Of a DNA stretch of 47,416 nucleotides, positions 41,714 through 47,416 are shown piece after piece. Under the pieces are notes generated by a model that did no database searches, was not told where the DNA came from, and worked only from the letters and a program-made list of their open reading frames with translations. Every line of letters starts with the position of its first letter. Position 1 is the first letter of the stretch. Position numbers and translations under genes: made by a program. The DNA comes from Pelagibacterium lacus (GTDB lineage: Bacteria; Pseudomonadota; Alphaproteobacteria; Rhizobiales; Devosiaceae): contig NZ_QQNH01000021.1 of the NCBI RefSeq assembly GCF_003345525.1, forward strand, positions 1-47,416, in the 5' to 3' direction.

Positions 41714-42628
41714 ATGGCTGCAGGGCCCAAATCAGTTGCGATAATCGGTGCCGGCCTGATGGGCCGGGGAATCGCGTACGTCATGGCTTCGGCCGGTCAC
41801 CAGGTTTCGGTATTCGATGCATCCGCGGATGCATTAGATGGTCTGATCAAGCATTTGGCTGAAATAGGCGAGCTTTTGGGGAGCAGCGTCCCAAACGGGT
41901 CGGTTCAGGTCAGCCGAAATCTTGAGGGCGCGATTGCGGGAGCCGATATCGCGATCGAGGCCGTGAGTGAGCGCATTGCGCTCAAACAGGAAATATTTGC
42001 AAGCCTCGATGCGCTATCGTCAGAAGAGTGCATTTTGTGTTCAAATACTTCGGCCATTCCACTGGCAACAATCGCCAATGATGTGCGCAAGAAGTACCGT
42101 GTCGTCGGAACGCACTTCTGGAATCCACCTCACCTGATTCCGCTTGTGGAAGTGGTTCAGATGGATGCGCGGAATGCTCCGGCCGTGGATGTAGTGATCA
42201 ACATTCTCAAAGACGCCGGACGCCAGCCCGTCAAAGTGGAGAGGGACATTCCGGGATTGATCGGAAACCGGCTCCAGCACGCGATGAAACGGGAGGCAAT
42301 CGCTCTTGTCGCGGCAGGGGTATGCTCAGCCGAAACCATCGACGATGTCGTCAAAGCCGGCTTTGGGGCACGTTTGGCAGTACTGGGTCCGCTCGAACAG
42401 TCCGATCTGGTTGGGCTCGATCTTACGGCGCAGATATTTGAAGTGTTGATGCCGAGCCTGGACCGCACTCCTGAGCCTCATCCCTATCTCATGGACAAGA
42501 TCAGGCAGGGAAAACTCGGCATGAAGAGCGGAGAGGGCTTCAGGACCTGGACACCTGATCAAGCCCAGGCTGTCCGAGACAGACTTGACCATGCTCTGTT
42601 GGCATCTGCTGTCAATCGTTCAACTTGA
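41714..42628 (+). CDS. 3-Hydroxyacyl-CoA dehydrogenase family protein
   Basis: A 304-residue NAD-dependent dehydrogenase of the HAD (FadB-like, single-domain) family. The Rossmann motif is IGAGLMGRGIAYVMASAGH (near residue 11), and the active site is Ser110 (CSNTSAI), His134 (GTHFWNPP) and Asn137; NRLQHAMKREAIAL is the second-domain signature. Such proteins oxidise 3-hydroxyacyl-CoA, but carnitine and gulonate dehydrogenases belong here too, so a non-CoA substrate is possible. The start ATG 41714 is one base after the SDR stop. Confidence 0.88.
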   Translation: MAAGPKSVAIIGAGLMGRGIAYVMASAGHQVSVFDASADALDGLIKHLAEIGELLGSSVPNGSVQVSRNLEGAIAGADIAIEAVSERIALKQEIFASLDALSSEECILCSNTSAIPLATIANDVRKKYRVVGTHFWNPPHLIPLVEVVQMDARNAPAVDVVINILKDAGRQPVKVERDIPGLIGNRLQHAMKREAIALVAAGVCSAETIDDVVKAGFGARLAVLGPLEQSDLVGLDLTAQIFEVLMPSLDRTPEPHPYLMDKIRQGKLGMKSGEGFRTWTPDQAQAVRDRLDHALLASAVNRST

Positions 42629-42640
42629 GGAGAGCACAGA

Positions 42641-42982
42641 ATGCAGATCGCGAGACTAGCCGATGCGCGCCCATATGAGGCGGCGGGCCATTTCAATATG
42701 TGTGGACTCCGGCTTCAGGGTCACGAGGCTACGAATACTGATGCCTTTTGGGTTGGCCTTTCACATTTTCTGCCGGGAGGAGGAGCAGAGGAAAGCTCAT
42801 CTCCGCTGGAGCGCGTCTACGTTGTCCTTTCTGGAGAGGTATGCGTCACGGTCGATGGGAAAGAGACTCTGCTCAAACCGATGGATTCCTGTCATCTCGC
42901 AGGCGGGGAGAGGCGCACGATAATGAATCGCGGCAACCTGCCAGCCTCGATGCTCGTGATTATGCCTTATCCAGAGAAATAG
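42641..42982 (+). CDS. Small cupin-domain protein without His-X-His
   Basis: A 113-residue single cupin. The core reads LPGGGAEESSSPLERVYVVL then SGEVCVTVDGKETLLKPMDS, CHLAGGERRTIMNRG. The usual His-X-His of motif 1 is missing (AEESSS), while motif 2 keeps His and Asn-like positions, so metal binding is doubtful. It is distinct from the two cupins at 31500 and 33508. GAGGAGAG about six bases upstream supports the ATG. Function unknown. Confidence 0.78.
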   Translation: MQIARLADARPYEAAGHFNMCGLRLQGHEATNTDAFWVGLSHFLPGGGAEESSSPLERVYVVLSGEVCVTVDGKETLLKPMDSCHLAGGERRTIMNRGNLPASMLVIMPYPEK

Positions 42983-43051
42983 GCCCGGAGCTCTGAAGCG
43001 TCGTCCACATTTGGATCGCCCCGTATCAGCTCGTTAGCGTGGAGGCAGTCG

Positions 43052-44392
43052 ATGCCGAAATCCAGTTTCCTGAGCGAAATTCTTTCGACGCTGTTCAAGA
43101 GGCGGGACACTGACCATCCGCCACTGAGCGAGGCGTCCCTGAAGGATATTAGTCTCGCGCTGCTATCTGCGCACGGCGAAATTTCCGGCATGCAATTGTC
43201 GCGAAATTTCTTTGCGCACTACGAAAAGGCGGATGCCGATCAGCGATTGGGTTTCTTCAACTTCCTTGCCGATGAACTGGATATCGACAACGAAGTTTTG
43301 CAAATGGCCTGTGCTGATTATGCCTCGCAAAACGATACCAGGTCCCTTAAAGCAGTTCTTGAGGCTGCAGAGCCGCCGAGGCAGGAGTTGCTCAGACGAC
43401 TAAATCAGGCGCCCGGCGCCACTGCCAATCTCGTGCGGATGCGTACGCATCTTCTGGCCTTGCAGCGCGACCATGCAAATCTTGGCAAGGCCGATCTCGA
43501 TTTCGTTCATCTCTTCAAGTCCTGGTTTAATCGCGGTTTTGTTGTTCTGCGACACATCGACTGGGAAGCTCCGGCATCCATACTCGCCAAGATCATCGAG
43601 TATGAAGCGGTGCACGCAATCGACGACTGGGACGATCTGCGCCGACGGCTCGAGCCTCGCGATCGCCGGTGCTTTGCGTTTTTTCATCCCTCAATTCCCA
43701 ATGAACCACTCATCTTTGTTGAAGTAGCGCTCGCCACGGGTGTCCCTGGTTCGGTTCAGGCGCTCCTCGCTGATACTCGAGAACCAATCGACACCAAGGC
43801 CGCGGATACAGCAGTCTTTTACTCAATTTCGAATTGCCAAGCCGGTCTCAAGGGCATTTCCTTTGGTAACTCCTTGATTAAGCAAGTGGTCGAAGAACTG
43901 CGGTTCGAGCTGCCGCATTTGAAGCGCTTCGTGACTTTGTCGCCGATGCCCGGACTGGTCGATTGGCTGCGGGAAGCAGCGCAGTCAGGCAACAAGAAGG
44001 CGGCAGGAGTATTGGAACAGCATCAGCCACCCACAGGTCAGCCGGCGGACGATTTACGCGAACTGGCGGCGGCTTATCTACTTTCGGTGCGCCGCTCGGA
44101 CGGAATGCCCCGTGATCCCGTGGCCCGTTTTCATCTCGGAAACGGTGGAATGGTTTTCAACGTGAACGCGTCGGCCGATACCTCGCCCAACGGCTTGAGG
44201 CAGTCCTGCGGTGCAATGGCCAATTATCTCTACGACCTCGATTCAATCGAGGAACACCATGAACGCTACGTTGGGAATTGCGAGGTCGTTGCGACCGCTG
44301 AAGTTCAGCAGTTGGCAAAGGCTGCGCAAGGAAGTCCTGATGGCGGGCCCGAAGACCAATACTGGACATCAAAATTTATGGCGATCCGATGA
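43052..44392 (+). CDS. matA: Malonyl-CoA decarboxylase
   Basis: A 446-residue malonyl-CoA decarboxylase producing acetyl-CoA and CO2. The N-terminal helical domain (about 1-110) is followed by the GNAT-like catalytic domain, with the catalytic pair expected at Ser297 in TLSPMPGLVDW and His361 in FHLGNGG. SADTSPNGLRQSCGAMANYLYD and DSIEEHHERYV near the C-terminus are strong family marks. The stop overlaps the next gene (ATGA), coupling it to malonyl-CoA synthetase, the classic matA-matB pair of rhizobia. GGAGG lies seven bases before the ATG. Confidence 0.93.
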   Translation: MPKSSFLSEILSTLFKRRDTDHPPLSEASLKDISLALLSAHGEISGMQLSRNFFAHYEKADADQRLGFFNFLADELDIDNEVLQMACADYASQNDTRSLKAVLEAAEPPRQELLRRLNQAPGATANLVRMRTHLLALQRDHANLGKADLDFVHLFKSWFNRGFVVLRHIDWEAPASILAKIIEYEAVHAIDDWDDLRRRLEPRDRRCFAFFHPSIPNEPLIFVEVALATGVPGSVQALLADTREPIDTKAADTAVFYSISNCQAGLKGISFGNSLIKQVVEELRFELPHLKRFVTLSPMPGLVDWLREAAQSGNKKAAGVLEQHQPPTGQPADDLRELAAAYLLSVRRSDGMPRDPVARFHLGNGGMVFNVNASADTSPNGLRQSCGAMANYLYDLDSIEEHHERYVGNCEVVATAEVQQLAKAAQGSPDGGPEDQYWTSKFMAIR

Positions 44393-45903
44393 CTAATGTA
44401 CTCTACAATGCCCTATTCTCACCACTGAGGCATTCGCGCGAAGCGTTCTTGCACCTGCCAGAAGGAACGGCGATGTCGGGTGCTGCATTCTGGGCCCTTT
44501 GCGTACGCGCCGCGAATGCCTTTGTTGATGCCGGCATCCGCCCAGGGGACCGCATCGCCGTGCAGGTTCAGAAATCGCCAGAAGCTCTGGCGCTTTATGG
44601 GGGTGCGGTTGCCGCAGGTGCGGTTTTTCTGCCACTCAATACAGCGTACACAGCGACGGAAATGTCCTATTTTTTGAAGGATTCCGGCGCGTCGCTGCTC
44701 GTGGCCGATATGTCCTCGGGACCAGAAATACAAACCATATGTGACGAGCTTGGTATAACGGCATTTACATTGGACGAGAATGGGCAAGGCACCATGACCG
44801 ATCTGATAGACGCGCAGCCTGACAAGCTCAATGTGGTCGAACGAAACGGTGATGATCTCGCCGCAATTCTTTATACGTCAGGGACCACCGGTCGCTCCAA
44901 AGGTGCGATGCTGACCCACGATAATCTGCTATCCAACGCTGCGGTTCTGGCCAAGCTTTGGCAATTCACGTCCGAAGACTGCCTGCTCCATGCCCTTCCC
45001 ATCTTTCATACGCACGGCCTGTTTGTTGCAACGAATGTAAGTCTTTTGGCGCGCAGCAGCATGATATTTTTACCAAAATTTGATCTCAACCTGATTTTTC
45101 AACTGCTGCCAAAGGCCACAGTTCTGATGGGCGTGCCGACTTTTTACACCCGGATGATCGAGGACCCGCGGCTATCCCATGAACTGACTTCGGGAATGAG
45201 GCTGTTCATATCTGGTTCGGCTCCTTTGCTGAAAGAAACACATATCGAGTTTTTCGAGCGTTCTGGGCACCGTATTCTTGAGCGGTACGGGATGACCGAA
45301 ACTAATATGAACACCTCCAATCCTTATTTGGGGGAACGGCGGCCTGGAACGGTGGGTTACCCGCTTCCTGAAATCGAAATCAAAATCAGCGATCCCGATA
45401 GCGGTGTCGAACTTGAGCGCGGTTCAGTGGGAATGATCGAAGTACGTGGCCCAAACGTGTTCAAAGGCTACTGGCAGATGCCGCAAAAGACCGCAGAGGA
45501 ACTTCGCCCGGACGGCTTCTTCATAACCGGCGACCTGGGCAGGTTCGACGAAGACGGCTATCTGCACATCGTCGGCCGGCAAAAGGATCTTATTATATCC
45601 GGCGGCTACAATATCTACCCCAAGGAGATCGAGCTGGTTCTCGACGAGTGTCCCGACGTCTTGGAGAGCGCGGTTATTGGTGTACCACAGGCCGATATGG
45701 GTGAGGCAGTGCTGGGGATTATCGTTGCCCTGCCTGGTCGGACGCCAGATATCGAAGCGATCATGAATTCGTTGAAGGGGAAATTAGCACGCTTTAAACA
45801 GCCGCGCGAGATCCTACTGGTCAATGAACTCCCTCGTAACGCTATGGGAAAAGTTCAAAAGGCGCTGTTGCGGGAACGTTTTGCTCGGCAATATCAGCGA
45901 TGA
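44389..45903 (+). CDS. matB: Malonyl-CoA synthetase (malonate-CoA ligase)
   Basis: A 504-residue adenylate-forming ligase, ATP + malonate + CoA to malonyl-CoA. Motif A3 is YTSGTTGRSKGA (162-173); YGMTETNMNTSNPY (300-313) is a particular signature of MatB; the hinge DLGRFDEDGYLHIVGR and the C-terminal catalytic Lys in NAMGKVQK (Lys488) are present. Together with the decarboxylase it turns malonate into acetyl-CoA. A malonate carrier (MatC) is not seen, suggesting malonate arises inside the cell from the pathway. Last plus-strand gene of the operon, convergent with fah. Confidence 0.93.
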   Translation: MTNVLYNALFSPLRHSREAFLHLPEGTAMSGAAFWALCVRAANAFVDAGIRPGDRIAVQVQKSPEALALYGGAVAAGAVFLPLNTAYTATEMSYFLKDSGASLLVADMSSGPEIQTICDELGITAFTLDENGQGTMTDLIDAQPDKLNVVERNGDDLAAILYTSGTTGRSKGAMLTHDNLLSNAAVLAKLWQFTSEDCLLHALPIFHTHGLFVATNVSLLARSSMIFLPKFDLNLIFQLLPKATVLMGVPTFYTRMIEDPRLSHELTSGMRLFISGSAPLLKETHIEFFERSGHRILERYGMTETNMNTSNPYLGERRPGTVGYPLPEIEIKISDPDSGVELERGSVGMIEVRGPNVFKGYWQMPQKTAEELRPDGFFITGDLGRFDEDGYLHIVGRQKDLIISGGYNIYPKEIELVLDECPDVLESAVIGVPQADMGEAVLGIIVALPGRTPDIEAIMNSLKGKLARFKQPREILLVNELPRNAMGKVQKALLRERFARQYQR

Positions 45904-45921
45904 TCGTGAGCGTTTCGGTGG

Positions 45922-47196
45922 TCAGCGGGCAGGTAGTACAATGCCTGAGCAGGCACCAAAGCCGATGGCGTTCCCCTTTTTCCCGGCTCTGGCTCGCATC
46001 GTGACTTTGTCGCCGTCCTCGAGGAAAGTGCGGCTTTCTCCATTCCCCAGACGCAATGGCTTTTTCCCGCCTCGGGTTAATTCAAGCAGCGAACCATAAC
46101 TGCCTTCGGTGGGGCCCGAAATCGTACCGGACCCCAACAGATCGCCAATTGTCATGGCGCATCCGGATACCGCGTGATGTGCAAGTTGCTGCGCAGCCGA
46201 ATAGTAGAGGTGCTTGTAGTTCGTTTTGGATATCACCGTCTCAACGGTCGCGTTCGCTGGCTGCAGGGCAACATCCATTGCGATATCGTAGGACATTGGT
46301 CGCGGCTCGCGCAAATAGTCCAACAATGCAATCTCCCGGTCCGGCGTAGATGTCCGGAATGGCTCCAGCGCTGCCTTAGTCACGATCCATGGGCTAATAG
46401 AGGTGCCAAACGCCTTGCTCTGAAACGGACCCAATGGCTGGTATTCCCAAGTCTGTACATCCCGGGCGGACCAGTCGTTCAAAATGACATAGCCGAAAAT
46501 CATGTCGTCGGCTTGCTCGACGCTCAGACGTGAGCCAATGGGGCTTGGAGATCCAACGATGGCGCCCATTTCCAGTTCGAAGTCTAGATGGGCGGATGGA
46601 CGCAGCGCAGGCGCGGGCTGGCCAAGATCTCTGATCTGCCCATGGGGGCGGCGAATGGCGGATGGCGACACAACCACAGTAGACGCCCGGCCATTATAGC
46701 CGATAGGCATGTGAAGCCAGTTCGGCGGCAAGGCGTTCTCAGGATCCCTGAACATAGACCCGACATTGAATGCATGCTGGCGACTAGAATAAAAGTCGGT
46801 GTATTCGGCAACTCTAAAAGGGAGAGACAACTCAACATCGTTCAAGGGAACAAGCGCCCGATTGGCAGCTTCCGCATTTGCTTGCAAACGGTCATCACCC
46901 CCGAAAGCAAGCAAGTTCAGCAGTTGTTGACGAACACTATTCCAGCAAAAAGATCCCAAACTCATGAAAGCATTGAGGCTCGGGTCTGCGAAAACCGGGC
47001 GTCCCCTTGCAACATCCAGCAGACCAAGGCCTTCGAGCAACGCCAGGTCGAGAACATATTTACCGATAGCCACACCACACCGGAATGGTTGCCCCGCCTG
47101 ACGAAACACGCCGTAAGGCAAATTTTGAAGTGGAAAATCAGTGTCGGCGTCATTTGCCGATTCCAGCCAGCTTATTGGGGTCTGAAGCTGTGACAC
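45922..47196 (-). CDS. fahA: Fumarylacetoacetase (FAH family)
   Basis: A 424-residue full-length fumarylacetoacetase-type hydrolase. The N-terminal SH3-like domain begins ISWLESANDADTDFPLQNLP; the catalytic domain keeps Asp134 and Tyr136 (YTDFYSS), His141 (RQHAFNVG), Glu207 and Glu209 (DFELEMG), Asp241, Arg245 and Gln248 (NDWSARDVQ) and Lys261. All match the known metal and substrate residues of FAH, so it should cleave fumarylacetoacetate or a similar acylpyruvate or 1,3-diketone. The start is GTG at 47196 with a weak ribosome site. It is the only minus-strand gene of the island. Homogentisate dioxygenase and isomerase genes are not in the window. Confidence 0.9.
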   Translation of the reverse strand: MSQLQTPISWLESANDADTDFPLQNLPYGVFRQAGQPFRCGVAIGKYVLDLALLEGLGLLDVARGRPVFADPSLNAFMSLGSFCWNSVRQQLLNLLAFGGDDRLQANAEAANRALVPLNDVELSLPFRVAEYTDFYSSRQHAFNVGSMFRDPENALPPNWLHMPIGYNGRASTVVVSPSAIRRPHGQIRDLGQPAPALRPSAHLDFELEMGAIVGSPSPIGSRLSVEQADDMIFGYVILNDWSARDVQTWEYQPLGPFQSKAFGTSISPWIVTKAALEPFRTSTPDREIALLDYLREPRPMSYDIAMDVALQPANATVETVISKTNYKHLYYSAAQQLAHHAVSGCAMTIGDLLGSGTISGPTEGSYGSLLELTRGGKKPLRLGNGESRTFLEDGDKVTMRARAGKKGNAIGFGACSGIVLPAR

Positions 47197-47416
47197 ACGA
47201 AAATACCCATCCGCTACGGTAGCATTAAAATTTTGGTACGCTCAAAATTGAATAAACAATCGAGCGGGTCAAATGCCGAAAAGGTCAAATCCTATACTTA
47301 TGAATTATCCGGAGCGGTTTTGACGTGCGCTCAGACCTAATACCAAAACCTGTGGAATCTGACTCACGAGGGGTTTCTGGCTTGAGTTTGTCGTGATTCA
47401 CCATCGCAAACGGTTG
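47197..47416 (-). promoter_or_regulatory. fah upstream region with direct repeats
   Basis: On the minus strand ATTTGACC occurs twice, 16 bp apart (complements of 47267-47274 and 47283-47290), about 70-95 bp before the fah start. A poor match to the LysR dyad, TATACT-TATGA-ATTATC, lies at 47293-47309. The repeats could bind a regulator or supply TTGACC -35 elements. No gene is seen in the remaining bases to the window edge. Confidence 0.4.

Larger units (their letters stand above)
29144..47416. mobile_element. Left part of a tRNA-Gly-associated catabolic genomic island
   Basis: From the broken tRNA-Gly to the window edge the DNA is visibly poorer in GC, uses A/T-ending codons freely, has long intergenic gaps with coding scraps and carries only transport and catabolic genes with their own regulator. 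A possible integrase stub and short direct repeats sit right after the tRNA fragment. No transposase or conjugation gene is seen. The 3' half of the tRNA and the right end must lie outside the window. Confidence 0.55.

Noticed and set aside
45922-47196. Reading the fah gene as proof of a homogentisate pathway
   Set aside because: Homogentisate dioxygenase and maleylacetoacetate isomerase are not in the window, and FAH-family enzymes also cleave other acylpyruvates.

Overview
The window looks like an alphaproteobacterial chromosome, most likely a member of the Hyphomicrobiales (Rhizobiales); a Devosia- or Pelagibacterium-like genus is only a guess. This rests on GcrA (a CcrM-coupled cell-cycle regulator confined to Alphaproteobacteria), PstA with the long DUF3333-type periplasmic insert, a SAM-II riboswitch before metZ, the ~368-residue Dcd form, a DUF3422 protein, and GC-rich REP-like intergenic palindromes of rhizobial type.

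Bases 1 to about 29,150 are GC-rich housekeeping backbone. In order they hold: DUF3422 and GNAT genes; a complete phosphate regulon phoR-pstSCAB-phoU-phoB with a textbook triple-repeat Pho box before pstS and an attenuator between pstS and pstC; an MsbA-like ABC exporter; a tandem crcB pair; a PACE efflux gene; a small unknown gene; gcrA; argD-argF-hslO; a macA-macB exporter (minus strand); trkH; metZ under a SAM-II riboswitch with its own terminator; dcd; a dense cluster of palindromic repeats; and a proVWX glycine betaine transporter (minus strand).

At 29,144-29,182 the 5' half of a tRNA-Gly(CCC) gene breaks off just past the anticodon loop. Short direct repeats and what may be the N-terminal stub of a tyrosine recombinase follow. 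From there to the right edge composition changes: lower GC, looser codon use, longer intergenic gaps. This is read as the left part of a genomic island whose right end lies outside the window.

The island carries one coherent catabolic programme of about 16 genes: a CocE/S15-type hydrolase, three cupins, a LysR regulator, a PhzS-like flavin monooxygenase, a NitT/TauT-type ABC importer (binding protein, ATPase, two permeases), two different 'cyclase' (isatin hydrolase/kynurenine formamidase fold) hydrolases, an SDR, a 3-hydroxyacyl-CoA-dehydrogenase-family enzyme, malonyl-CoA decarboxylase, malonyl-CoA synthetase and a divergent fumarylacetoacetase. A 17-bp dyad GATAAS-N5-GTTATC with T-N11-A geometry lies before the hydrolase gene and before the long operon, and a degenerate copy lies before lysR, so LysR probably controls the set. 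The simplest reading is uptake and breakdown of an aromatic or heterocyclic compound that releases malonate (drained by MatB and MatA to acetyl-CoA) and possibly an acylpyruvate-type product for the Fah homologue. The substrate cannot be named from sequence alone. Several gaps in the island hold coding-like scraps, suggesting recent rearrangement.
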